From NCBI GenBank assembly GCA_947561395.2, contig OX387190.1, forward strand, positions 25,290,858 through 25,354,857: 64,000 nucleotides of DNA, given 5' to 3'. The stretch's first letter is position 1. The number at the start of each line of letters is the position of its first letter. Below the pieces are notes generated by a model that was not told where the DNA came from, made no database searches, and worked only from the letters and a program-made list of their open reading frames with translations. Both the position numbers and the translations under genes were made by a program. Shown here in pieces: positions 35,040 through 45,620 of the stretch. Origin of the DNA: Buxus sempervirens (lineage: Eukaryota; Streptophyta; Magnoliopsida; Buxales; Buxaceae).

Positions 35040-36989
35040 GGGAGGGCCTCACATGCAGCACATGCGTTGTTCATTTAGTGACAGTTATGGATGCAACCTA
35101 TGTTTGGGTATTAGAAAGGTGTTCCGCAAGTGTGGTAAAGGTTTTGCATGCGTAACATCCTTGTTTTCTAAGCTTTCAAGGAATATGTTCTTAGCAAATA
35201 TTCTTTCTTTGTCCTTCTTGCATTAATTATCATATTCTAATGTTTATAAATATGAAATTTATTTGTAGAGGAAAAGTCACGAAATTGTGGTAACTAAATC
35301 ACTTTTGTACCTATATTTGCTTTTTTTTTCTTATACATATTATTACATTTTTTTTCTTATCAATTTTAACCTAGTATAATATAAACCCCAATTCCACCTA
35401 CCCAATTGTACAGTAAAGCACATGGCATGACCAAAGACAATCTGACCCTTTACTTCTATATTTTTAGTTTATACAAAGGACATTCCCCCTTTAAGGTGGT
35501 ACCTTAACATGGGTCCCCCACAACTACTAATATTTATGGCATTACTCCATTTTCTTGAAGATTTGTGTACAAGTGCATTATTAGATTTACTTCTTCCCCT
35601 TTTGGGTTCCATATGGTTGGTAATGGATCTTCTTACATGTCCATCAGCACTTAAATTCTCTTGCATGTAAAGGAACTAGTGCAAAGTTGGAAAACAATGC
35701 AGTAAATAGGTTTAGTTTATTAATAGACGAGAACAATTCTAAACTTCAATCACTGTTAGTAAATTAAGATGAGTCTCATCAAGTTTTGGCAAGAGAATTA
35801 TGTAGAATTCAGTTCTCAAATGAGAAACCCAGCTCACAGATTTTATCCTTGAAGATTGTTGTTCCGAATAAAGCAGAGAAAGAAATTTTTTTATGCAATT
35901 TCCTAAACTTGTTGACTGTTCAAAATAGGATGTCAACCATGCCAAAAGGCTTTTTAGGCGTGTCCAACAATCAATTTGTGTTCAAATCATGATCCTAAAT
36001 CAAGTTTAACTGTTAATCATATATTGTAAATCCATTTACCCCACTTGCCATCTGAGCAAGTTGCCAAGATGTTTAGGCATGGATGGGACCCTGCTATTCA
36101 AGCTGTCAAATGGGAATCAGAACGTCTGAAAGGAGATAGAGCATGCTACTCTTCTACCCGGAACCCCACAAAAAGGAAAAAATAAAAAATAAAAAATAAA
36201 AAACCCTAATTCCTTGAATGAACATTGTTTTTGAAGTCCAAGTAATCTCCTTAAACAAATGGGTTTCCTAATTCAGGGAAATTTCAAGGGGCCACAAATC
36301 CCACAAAGGATATTCTAATCTTTTCATAAGATTCAAAATAAAAGTATTATTGGAGCAACATACCCAATCTTGTTTTCATGAAAGGACTCATTATTCCCAC
36401 AGAGCAGGTGACATATAGACTGAGCTACTACACACACCCCACCTTCTACAGGGCAAAGGGTGGAAGATTGTTCTTGCACATTTTTCAATTAAACATCCTG
36501 AAAAGTTTTGACAAATGGTCATTTTACTGGGCAAGCAGAAATTTTGTATATGGCATTCAAAATGGTCATTGGAATTGCAAATTCAAAGCTGGGAGAAGCT
36601 ATGGCATAGATGGAAGGACTTATCACATTATACAAAGACAGAAACGAGGACATCATCACAGGATGAAATTCAGCAGGAATGTGGCAAGTTTTAAACAAGG
36701 CAGCTGATTTGTCAAGAGGTTGAAATTAGAACATTATAAATAGATGAGGGACACTATAAACAAGACAAAAGCGATGACACCATCACAAGAGGTTGAAACT
36801 ATTGTAAAAAGAAAATTCAAAATGTAAATCTAGCAATTTTTTTACATATTTCAAGAGAAGTTAACAAAGGTATTAATACGTTTCAAAATTTTTTAATAGA
36901 TTATAGATGAGGGATATTATATGAGCATTCATCAAACCAATTTTCTGATGAGAACATTAGCTAATACAGTGTTTGTTTCAAAATAGAAA
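35040..36989. other. unassigned DNA inside the Harbinger-like region
   Basis: No recognisable gene. Short open frames on both strands (for example 36378-36707) show no known domain. A TTTACATATTTCAAGAG-like AT-rich stretch leads to the dispersed repeat that starts at about 36990. Confidence 0.4.
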
Positions 36990-37530
36990 GCATCTGCAAT
37001 TTTAGGCGAATCCAAGTGATTTCTCCCAGTAGCTAATGGTCCTAAAGTTTTGTTGTGGCCATGAATGATTAAGCCATTTTAGAATCAATTCCCTTGTTTC
37101 TATTTGCCGATTAAGAATTTGAACAGCCTGATTCACAGCCATGGATATACACTACAGCCCGTTTTTTATTAGGAAACCTTGATGTGCAATCCCAATTTGG
37201 TTCTGGCATGGATCACAACCTGAAATTGCTTAGTCTGCTTATCAATGCATAACAATCGGTGAAATCAAACCCTTGATAGCTCTTGCTTAGGTTATTAGGT
37301 TTCATGCTGAACAATCCTACATAAGGAAGAAGAAGATCAGGATGGGGTTGTGCAGAAACAAAATCTCACCTCCCATGTATGCTTTGCTGTAGTAAGAATA
37401 AGAGGACAAATCAACACGGCCAACTGAGTTGCAGCAAGAATAGAACAGAATGTCGCTGACGGATCCGCAGCAATGTTGAGAGAAACGGCGCGCCTTCAAG
37501 AGTTGCAGCATCGACTGCTCCAATGGACAG
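36990..37530. repeat. ~550-bp dispersed repeat, copy 1
   Basis: From AGGCGAATCCAAGTGATT through CATGGATATACACTACAGCC, CCAATTTGGTTCTGGCATGG and GGAAGAAGAAGATCA to the AGAGAAACGGCGC block, it matches 42808-43335 in the same orientation with scattered substitutions and small indels. The two copies bracket the FRS gene. Confidence 0.85.
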
Positions 37531-37891
37531 AAATATACAAAGATCAGAGGTTGATCAATGCAGACCAAAAAACAGAAATACAGATAAAAGTGACGGCTGA
37601 AGGAATGAAGAAATAAAAGTAAACGAGGGAGACGAACCTGTATTCACTTGAGGTAGGTTTTGGCAGAGACTCGAGAAGGTGAGAGTGTGCTCAAAGTCGA
37701 GAGAGAGCTTGATCGAGAGGGCTCACCGAAATAGAGGAGGGAGAAGCCACCCTTAAGGTCATCTTCCTCTTCTTCTTATGGGTAAGTACTCACCCATCTA
37801 AGATAACCAAACAGATTTTAGGCTTAAATAAGTGCTTTAATAATTCATAAGCTCAAATAAGCACTTATTTAAGCAATCCCAAACGCAGCCC

Positions 37892-38550
37892 GATTATTTT
37901 TACAGGCTGAAAAAACAAAAACAACCCATTTGGGTTTATATTTCTATCTTTTCTTCATCTTTACAATCATTTTCTTGAATCTTTGATCCATTAAGCACAT
38001 GTTGTTACTTTCTGTAGCAGTTTTTGTGCTCCTTTTCTTCCTCAAATCCAGATCTTCATTCATAGGTGATCTCAATGAACCAATGCAAAATCAGTCCTTT
38101 TTTCTCCCCTTCTTTCTGCAGTACTTTCATGCTTTCTTAGACTCTTGTTCAACAACACGACTGTTACTTTTTGACAATTGACATACAGGTTTACAACAGA
38201 AAGAGCAGTCATGAATTAAACTGAAACCGAAACGAATCAACCTTAAATTATGGAGTGCAGCACATACTAACTTATAAAAACCACAGCATTTTCCCAACAT
38301 CAAGTGGATTCCAACCAGCAATACAATGGATCCATCAAACCATGTTCAAATGAGCGGCTAAAATCTTTCAAAATCACAAATAAACTAGAACTTAGAATAT
38401 AAAGGATTGACTTAAGTCTTGTAAACGATTCCAGTAAAAGAGAAAATCCATTCAGATGTAAATTTTGCTGCAAATTCATGTAAAAATCAGTGTATTGAAA
38501 TAAAACATCTCAATGGGTATAAAATCAAGTAAAGATAAGAGGGGCCATGT
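37892..38550. other. spacer and likely 3' UTR of the FRS gene
   Basis: No coding signal. The right part lies directly downstream of the last minus-strand exon of the FRS gene and probably contains its 3' UTR. AATAAA-type signals on the minus strand were not pinned down. Confidence 0.4.
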
Positions 38551-39712
38551 CTACTTCAACACATCTGGTGATCTTTCTCTTGCCAACAAAATAATAGGAT
38601 CACCCTCCGTTGCTTGTTTCAGTGTCATGCTCACAAGCTGGAAAAGAAAACATAGAACAATAAGCAAATTGGATTAGCATTCTATATATCAACTCAAAAA
38701 TACATGCATAAAGCCACACGTTTGATTGCAGTCATAAAATTAATTAAATAACTGAACTAAAATTAAATTTCAGATCAGATTTCTATGGATCTGGCACAAG
38801 AAGAAAAGAAAAACAAGCCAATCCTTTGCATATAACTAACTATATGATCACCTAAGAATCAAATTGAAACTGAAATAACTGTGTATTATACCTATTCTTA
38901 GTGGTGGAGTCTTGTTTTGAACCAATAACAGGGAACAAATGCTCATGATACGATCTATAAATGCTTAAATCAGGTTCATAAATGTCCTTCACAACTTCCT
39001 ACATAACACACAATCCATTTGAAATAAAAAAAGACATTGAAATAGTACTCATATAATGCATAAATTTTTTACATGAGGAAAATACAATTTGGTAAAGTTT
39101 GGCTCTGTTAATTCACAAGGATGTAAAAATGGTTATACAATGTATCCAAAAAATTATGTTAATAGTCTACAATTAGAATATATAGTTACAATTGTCGGGG
39201 ATATGTTACCTGAAGAATTTTGGTGAAGCCTTGACAATCCCTTTGGCCTGCCTTCTTCTGATTCAAATGATAAAGATCTTGATCCTATGATGAAGAAATT
39301 GTTATAAGTTCATATAAGTAATCTAATAAGTCATATTACTCTGTCTTATTAAACGGTATCAAAGAAGGAAATTGAAAAGTACAACAAGCATTAAATTAGA
39401 GTGATGGCTGCTTCCTTGACTTATGCTAGAACTGTGATGATAATGAAGAGTTATATATGCTTTGAGGTCCTTTTGCCGGTAGGTTGTGAAATTGAAAGTG
39501 GTGATCCATTTATTACTGGAGTCTGTGGATGACTAAAATCCCTAGACCAACATTAGAAGCACTCAAAGCTATCGACATCCATTAATGTTAAAGAAAACCA
39601 TTACATTTATGAAGGTGTAATTGATGATACACATATTTTCAGCCATGCATAAAAGGGTACCTGCATGCAATCCATTGATGCAACGAATGAACTTGGATCA
39701 GATAGAGTGAGA
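38551..39712 (-). CDS. candidate 3' exons of the FRS gene (four in-phase exons)
   Basis: Read on the minus strand there are four pieces with matching phase. 39661-39712 ends ASMDCMQ before GT-ACC. 39210-39284 (25 codons, DQDLYHLNQKKAGQRDCQGF...) lies between CATAG and GTAACA. 38892-38998 (EVVKDIYEPDLSIYRSYHEH...) lies between ATGTAG and GTATAA. 38551-38629 ends ARERSPDVLK and a stop. They join without a frame break, which argues for a real gene. The first piece overlaps the end of the large FRS frame in another phase, so either an intron or a small frameshift links them, or they form a separate short gene. I do not recognise the peptide; an FRS C-terminal tail is my inference. Confidence 0.5.
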
Positions 39713-42199
39713 CTGTAATTTCTCTATTTTTTTCTGACTTCTTTTTGCCAATCTAGGGCTTTCAACAACATTTTTCTTGAGGCCATCTGCATTTGGGTCG
39801 GTTCTATTTCTCTTCAGCCTTTCAGTTGTTTCAGGCATCTCAGCAATATTTGGCATGGGCTCAACTTCACACTGCCTATTTCTCTTTCTCATTACAGCTT
39901 TTTGAAAAGCATTTTTAAAACTATGTAGACTGGTTCCTGCATGACCACCTTTCACTTTCTGTTTTAGTCCCCTCACTTTTGCAAGTATACCCACATCAGA
40001 AACATCTTTTTCTACATCCCCGTCATTGAAATCTTTGTTGTTAATGTGTATACTCAAACCTTGGCACATGCTACCGACAGGTCTACTCCCAGTTCTTTCA
40101 CACGGAGCATATACATCCCTTATATTAGTGTTTTCAAATTCTCTACAATTACTCTGCGCCGATGATGCAACATTGGTAATCTCCTCACCGATTGCATGCT
40201 TATGTGCCATATTTAACTGCTGATCCATTTGGTTTGCAAGATTGGATACAAAATCATAATCATCTTTGTTCTCTGCAGCTTGTTCAGCTATTTTAAGAAG
40301 TCTATGACTTAGAACTCTGTAGCGCTTCCCCACCTCTACTTTATGATCACTTTCTAGATCAGTAGAACCATAAATTATTCCAGATTTGGCATCTTGTCTC
40401 CATCTATTCAAAATGTACCTACTAGGAATCCTTCTTATGCCATTAACAAAAAAAGCCCATAGTGCATGAGCACAAAGAATTCCTGAAAATTCAAATTTCA
40501 TACAACTGCAGTTAACACTAGAATCTGAAGGATCAAAGGTGACAATGTAAGTACATTGTTTACTTGAACACAAGTTTGACACTTGATACTTGGTGGCTTT
40601 TTGGACCCTTTCATTGTTGTCAGATTGGCAATTCAAAGTATTCATTACTTCATCTTGGAAAATCTCCAACATTGGTGGTGTGTAAACATTCTTTACATGC
40701 TCCAAAATTAAAATTGGAGCCACAAGGGTAGGCACACATTGACTCATCTTAAAATCTGCTTTTAACTCTTTATATCTTTGCTTGGCCACCAGTCTATCAA
40801 ATTGCTCTAAAAATCGAGAGATATCTGTTGAAGTGTTCAGATACCATTTCAATGAACCGTTCAAACTTTCTGACCTTAGTGTGGTGATCATATATGCACA
40901 AAAGGTATTCCTTCCATAAGGAAGAGCCCATTTTTCCCTTTCTTCATATTGGTCTTCTAACCATTTGTTATCTTGCAGATGATACTTCTCAATCATTTTA
41001 TTCCACTCCTCCCTAAACTCTTCATCATCTTCATATTCATATATACACCTTTCAAAATCATGTGAAAATGATTTATTACGCAGGAAAAGATCATGAAGAT
41101 TCTTTATGGCATCTTGATGAATATGCCATATGCAAAGACGATGACTAGTATTAGGTAAGATAGAATGCGTAGCATTAATCATTGCATCATCCCGATCCAC
41201 CAAAATTGTCTGTGGTGCTTTTCCTGACATGGCCTCAACAAAAGTTTTAAATAACCACTTGAATGTATCCAATGTTTCATCATAAAGTAAGAAAGCACCG
41301 AAGATGATTGATTGCTTATGGTGGTTAACTCCAACAATCAGTCCAAATGGCTGGTCCTTTGCGTTTGCTTTGTAGGTGGTATCAAAACAAACCACATCAC
41401 CAAATATACTATAATCACTCTTCATCCTTGAATCTGTCCAAAAAATATTTGATATCATTCCATCCTCATCAACTTGTAATGCATAGAAAAATGTAGGGTC
41501 TTCTAACAGCTTTTTCTGAAAGTATTCTACCAAAACCCTTGCATCCCCTTTCTTCATCATCTTTCTCCTAGAACACAAATGGTTGCTGCAATCTGTTGTA
41601 GGAAACCCAAAATTCTCATAACTGCCAGCTTGCCTCATGACTGTTGAAGGTGATATCTCTACACTATGGACTTTATCAATTTCAACAACTTCATTTGTAC
41701 CCAATCGTCTATGTGACCTTAGCATATGAACCATACTAGATGGGACTAACTCATGGTTATGTGTTGGTTCAAATTCGTTCACCACATACTTACAATTAGT
41801 ATTCAACACAACTCTCAATCTTGCTTTACAATTGATCCTTGTTTCTGGACGATGTTTTTTAATATTATGATCTCTTTTGTCTTTCAACCTTTTTCCTTCT
41901 CGAGAACAGCAGAAAATTCGATCAATCACCACACCACCTGCATTTCTATGTACTTGATTTTTCCTAACACTAAATCCAATCATTCCAGCATACTGTTTAT
42001 AGAATATTTCAGCATCCTTTTCTGATCTAAATTCTTGGCCAATTTTTGGTATATAGTCTTCTTGCCTTGCTGCTTCTAAACAACCACTGTGCTTCTCCAT
42101 GTCATTAATAGTCTCAGTTGAATTATTAATGCAAACTTTCTCATTAATTCCAACCTCCATGCCTCTTTTACCCTGTTTTGATGCCAATGTAATGTGCAA
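39698..42199 (-). CDS. FAR1-RELATED SEQUENCE (FRS) transposase-derived transcription factor
   Basis: An 833-residue intronless frame with the complete FRS plan. The FAR1 DNA-binding (WRKY-GCM1-like) zinc region is at about residues 57-152 (Cys97, Cys124, HNH at 147-149). The MULE transposase-like core is at about 268-360 (CFDTTYKA with Asp273, ILVDRDDAM, CIWHIH), with Glu444 in TLRSESLNG. The SWIM zinc finger is at about 564-578 (NCSC...ILCAH). A basic C terminus holds nuclear-localisation-like runs (RKRNR, KRSQKK). Known family members FHY3 and FAR1 are about 830 residues and act in the nucleus in phytochrome A signalling. Met14 (ATG at 42158-42160, MEVGINEK) is a likelier start, because the preceding 13 codons look like UTR or intron. 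The C-terminal end may extend into the exons at 38551-39712. It is bracketed by two ~550-bp repeats. Confidence 0.9.
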   Translation of the reverse strand: MHITLASKQGKRGMEVGINEKVCINNSTETINDMEKHSGCLEAARQEDYIPKIGQEFRSEKDAEIFYKQYAGMIGFSVRKNQVHRNAGGVVIDRIFCCSREGKRLKDKRDHNIKKHRPETRINCKARLRVVLNTNCKYVVNEFEPTHNHELVPSSMVHMLRSHRRLGTNEVVEIDKVHSVEISPSTVMRQAGSYENFGFPTTDCSNHLCSRRKMMKKGDARVLVEYFQKKLLEDPTFFYALQVDEDGMISNIFWTDSRMKSDYSIFGDVVCFDTTYKANAKDQPFGLIVGVNHHKQSIIFGAFLLYDETLDTFKWLFKTFVEAMSGKAPQTILVDRDDAMINATHSILPNTSHRLCIWHIHQDAIKNLHDLFLRNKSFSHDFERCIYEYEDDEEFREEWNKMIEKYHLQDNKWLEDQYEEREKWALPYGRNTFCAYMITTLRSESLNGSLKWYLNTSTDISRFLEQFDRLVAKQRYKELKADFKMSQCVPTLVAPILILEHVKNVYTPPMLEIFQDEVMNTLNCQSDNNERVQKATKYQVSNLCSSKQCTYIVTFDPSDSSVNCSCMKFEFSGILCAHALWAFFVNGIRRIPSRYILNRWRQDAKSGIIYGSTDLESDHKVEVGKRYRVLSHRLLKIAEQAAENKDDYDFVSNLANQMDQQLNMAHKHAIGEEITNVASSAQSNCREFENTNIRDVYAPCERTGSRPVGSMCQGLSIHINNKDFNDGDVEKDVSDVGILAKVRGLKQKVKGGHAGTSLHSFKNAFQKAVMRKRNRQCEVEPMPNIAEMPETTERLKRNRTDPNADGLKKNVVESPRLAKRSQKKIEKLQSHSI

Positions 42200-42800
42200 A
42201 TATATAGTATATTAGTTCTTGCAAAGCATAAGCATGAAGAGCATAATTTATTCAGTAAATAAAACAAATAAACAACGAATTATCATATCAAAGAAAAAAC
42301 AAAAGGGAAGCTTCTAATAAAGAACCAAAACATAAATATAAAAGTTAGGAAAATTTAAAATTTAAGTTTCATTTTTCTTCCAAAGATATAAATTTAATTG
42401 TTCATCTGAAATTTTACAGATTTTCCTCTTTCGCTGGTTGTTTCTTTTTTCCCTTTTTTTCATTTTTATTTTTGTTTTTATTTATTTTTTGTTGATATTT
42501 GCATTGCTGATGTGTTTAAAAATTCATTACGGAGTAAATGGTTCTAAACCATCAGAATTTACTTCTTAATGTGTTTGTTGCAGGAGTGAAAGGTTTCCTT
42601 ATTCCAAGACCAGCAATTCTAGTTTTCCTCTTTCCTTTTTCTCTATCTGGGTTTTAGCATTTGTAGGCTCTGCTATGCATGGTCTTGGTGAAGAACAGTA
42701 ACCACAATTGTCAGGTCAGACCACAGCTTAAATGAGTAAAAGTATCACTGTTATTATTTATTGATGTGATTTCAACGGTAAAGGCAATTTTTCTCCTAAT
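42200..42800. other. upstream region of the FRS gene
   Basis: AT-rich with T-runs near 42440-42500. It probably contains the minus-strand promoter and 5' UTR of the FRS gene. No separate gene is seen. Confidence 0.4.
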
Positions 42801-43380
42801 TTCTTTAGGCGAATCCAAGTGATTCTTCTAATAGCTAATCGTCCTAAAGTTTTGTTGTGGACATAAAGTTTTCTCTGATAGTAATAATCTTACTCAGATG
42901 AATGATTAAGCCATTTTTAGAATCAATACCCCTGTTCTATTTGCCGATTAAGCATTTAAACGACCTGATTCACGGCCATGGATATAAACTTCAGCCCCTT
43001 TTTTATTAGGAAACCTTGATGTGCAATCCCAATTTGGTTCTGGCATGGACCACAACCTGAAATTGCTTAGTCTACTTATCAATGCTTAACAATCGGTGAA
43101 ATCAAACCCTTGATAGCTCTTGCTTAGGTTATTAGGTTTCACGGTTAACTATCCTACATAAGGAAGAAGAAGATCACGATGGGGTTGTGGCAGAAACAAA
43201 ATCTCACCTCCCGTGTATGCTTTGCTGTGGCGAGAATGAGAGGAGGAATCAATGCCGACTGAGTTGCAGCAAGAAAAACAGAATGTCGATGACGGATCAG
43301 CAGCAATGTTGCGAGAAACGGCGCCTTTACGAGGTGGAGCAAGGACGGGAAATAGTGCAATGGCGATGATGAAGTTGCAG
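42800..43380. repeat. ~550-bp dispersed repeat, copy 2
   Basis: A same-orientation copy of 36990-37530, with a ~60-bp extra block near 42865-42905. After about 43335 the copies diverge. Open frames on both strands come from the repeat and resemble no protein. Confidence 0.85.
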
Positions 43381-43728
43381 TGTTGCAGACACTGTAGAGA
43401 AAGAAATTTGGAACGACAACAAAACCAGTGCCTCTTCACTGCACATCGTCTGCAGCGCACACGATGTCCAGCGCGTGTACAGCAAGAAAAAGGCATGTGG
43501 GGCCACCAAGAGAATTTCTGGTGGGCCCCACATTGCCTCTGTATATGTGCTGCACATGATGTGCGCTGCTTCACTTTTCTTCCTCACCCCACCACTTTGA
43601 ACCCTTGACCTCAGGTCTAGATATCCAGATACCCAGATTATAAACCAACGGAGCCAAGGAAAGAATGGTGTGCGCTGCTCTTCACTGCACATCGTCTGCA
43701 GCCCATTACTCATTTAAACTGTGTACTT
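43381..43728. other. spacer with a short duplicated phrase
   Basis: CTTCACTGCACATCGTCTGC occurs at about 43434 and again at about 43680, with TGTGCGCTGCT words nearby. Open frames are not protein-like. No gene is recognised. Confidence 0.4.
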
Positions 43729-44040
43729 TTACTAGAGGGATTGAAACTTGCAGCTCATCTTGGGTTAAAGGAGATAGAACTAGAGACAGATTCGTCATCC
43801 ATCAACCGGTACATGAATTCAAGCACAGAAGAACCTCCATGGACGATCTCAAATATCATCACTGAAGCTAAACTCATCAAGGACAGGTTCGACTACTGCA
43901 CCATGAGGCACATTTATAGAGAAGGTAACTCAGCAGCAGATCGTTTAGCTAACTATGCTATCGATGATCACTCATGTTTATGGATTAAGAAAGCCCGTCT
44001 TCCTAAACGAGATTGTCTACAGGGACTTTATTGGTGGGTC
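43729..44040 (+). pseudogene. RNase H-like (RVT_3) domain, C-terminal half
   Basis: The plus frame reads LLEGLKLAAHLGLKEIELET, DSSSI, IITEAKLIKDRFDYC, then HIYREGNSAADRLANYAID. This matches the second half of plant RNase H-like domains found at the ends of LINEs and in many orphan genes: the DS(x)xx motif and the REGN..AD..A segment. The first half, with the DGA motif, is missing. The N-terminal junction lies near 43725, beside a short duplicated phrase. It is a fragment, probably LINE-derived. Confidence 0.75.
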
Positions 44041-44103
44041 AAATGTAAGAATTGTCAAATAATATATCAAGATGCACTTTTCATACCCAAAAAAAAAAAA
44101 AAC

Positions 44104-44786
44104 TGTGATGGTTATTTCCTTGGTCATTACAATCTTCATATATATATATATCATTCTTCTGTAAAGATGAATATCTCAAGTAGAGATGAAATATGGGCCT
44201 TCTGTCATTACAATGGAATGGTTTGGTTCTGTCATGAAAGCATTTGTAACATCCTTTCAAGGAGAAATCTCTGCCCTCTGCACATCAACATTTCTAACAG
44301 GTCCCTGGAACCATTTCCTTGCATCTAAAACCCACCAAATCATTATCAGTGTCAAAGCTATTCCCACAGCAATAGATGCATAGTTGAAGTTATCCCACTT
44401 CAGAGGGTAGAGAGTTGGTAATAGGAAAACTGAACAAGTATAACAAATCCACAAGAAAGCTACCAAGCAAATTGGTCTGCTTGCTCTTCCCAAATAAAAG
44501 GGTCCTGGAGTAAAATTCTTCTCATTCATGACCATCCTAGCGAAAATTGGCACAGCATAACTACCAACCAATCCAACAGTATTCATGGAAATGATAGCAG
44601 AGAAGACAACTGTGAGTTTCAATATGGGTAATCCAATAATGATGGAGATGGCTGTACACAACCACACTGCATTTCTTGGAACCTTGTGCTTTGTGTGAAC
44701 TTGTCGCCAGACCGATGAAAATGGAAATCCCTTATCCCTTGATACTGCATAAACCTACAACAAAGTAAATGAAGTCATGAGGAATG
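44104..44786 (-). repeat. tandem duplicate of the 3' end of the BAT1-type gene, copy 2
   Basis: It matches 45152-46156 (apart from an extra block there) from GTGATGGTTATTTCCTTGGT through the whole last exon into the preceding intron (GTCATGAGGAATGGAA). Identity over the exon is about 97 % by eye. Confidence 0.9.
44257..44754 (-). pseudogene. duplicated last exon of the BAT1-type permease
   Basis: A 498-bp copy of the gene's final exon. It keeps the acceptor (TTGTTGTAG before GTTTATGC), the full open frame of 165 codons and the same stop (QRAEISP). Differences are few and mostly silent or mild (for example API to ASI, LIT to LIM). It has no other exons of its own. It could be an alternative terminal exon reached by splicing past the proximal one, or simply an exon duplicate under decay. 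The open frame and intact acceptor favour a recent event. Confidence 0.85.
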
Positions 44787-44789
44787 GAA

Positions 44790-45151
44790 GCTAATTTCCT
44801 CAGAAAGTGCTCTGTAGTTCATCTTTTCAATTGCCACAAAAGTCGATGATCTCCCTGTGATTGAGCAGATAGAGGGAGCCGAATCGATTTGAGAACCTTG
44901 AGGTCGTAGGAGGTAGTCGATAACTGAGAAAACCAGCGAAGAGCGGCCAAGAAACAATACGCAGAAACGTCAAAACCGCTCTTCTTGATTTGGTCGTTGC
45001 AACATTCTTGCCTTGATATAAATATCACAGAACTGGTGAACTTAATTGATAATGCAGATAAGAGACTCCAATCCAACTTGTATTGGTATTAGGGAGTAGA
45101 TTTGAGTCAAATAAAACAAAGGAAGTCCATTACTGGTGTCTGAGCAAAGCA
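44790..45151. other. spacer between the duplicated segments
   Basis: No recognised gene. A minus-strand open frame of about 85 codons (44819-45076) has no known domain. Confidence 0.35.
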
Positions 45152-45194
45152 GTGATGGTTATTTCCTTAGTCATTACAATCTTCATATACTAGT

Positions 45195-45510
45195 TTTTTT
45201 TTTTTTTTTGGTAGGCATCTTCATATACTAGTTGTTTTGCCTGTGCTAAGCACAAGAATATATATATATAATGTGTTATTTTTAAATAATTTAAAATAAC
45301 CGCTACAATGAGTAAATTTAATAATATTGGGACGCTTTGGGCGTTTGGTCGTCTTGGGTAATATTAAATAATTGTAAATTTAAATATCTAAAAGAGCTAT
45401 GAGACCCAAAAGAGCTATGAGAGAAAGAGAATATGTACACGTGGAGGAGAGAGAAGGTGGTGTTATTGTATTCTGCTTTAGTATATATATAAATATGATG
45501 TATAAACCTT
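45195..45510. other. ~315-bp block present only in the proximal duplicate
   Basis: The duplicate at 44104 lacks this stretch. It starts beside a repeated CTTCATATACTAG word that flanks a T-run (45183-45231), and includes AAAAGAGCTATGAGA twice near 45390-45425. It looks like a small insertion or a locally expanded region. Confidence 0.5.
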
Positions 45511-45620
45511 TCTTCTATAATTAAAGATGAATATCTTAAGTAGAGATGAAAGATGGGCCTTCTGTCATTACAATAGAATGGTTTGGTTCTGTCATGAAAG
45601 CATATATTTGTAACATCCTT

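Larger units (their letters stand above)
32374..37891 (-). mobile_element. degraded Harbinger-like element, about 5.5 kb
   Basis: The left end GGTGGCATTTGGGATTGC and the right end GCAATCCCAAACGCAGCC are imperfect inverted repeats (14 of 18). Both are followed inward by AAGCACTTA subterminal repeats. A Harbinger transposase C terminus lies near the left end on the minus strand. The middle holds a 122-bp tandem array, a Helitron helicase fragment and unassigned DNA, so the element is a composite wreck. No clean 3-bp target duplication was found, so the outer ends are tentative. Confidence 0.45.

Noticed and set aside
36378-36707. 109-codon plus-strand frame
   Set aside because: No domain, and it lies in degraded DNA inside the Harbinger-like region.
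43149-43713. Several long open frames on both strands
   Set aside because: They fall in the dispersed 550-bp repeat and the adjoining phrase repeat, with no known domain. Frames on opposite strands overlap completely.
44819-45076. 85-codon minus-strand frame between the permease exon duplicates
   Set aside because: No recognisable motif, no splice context, and no similarity to the permease.
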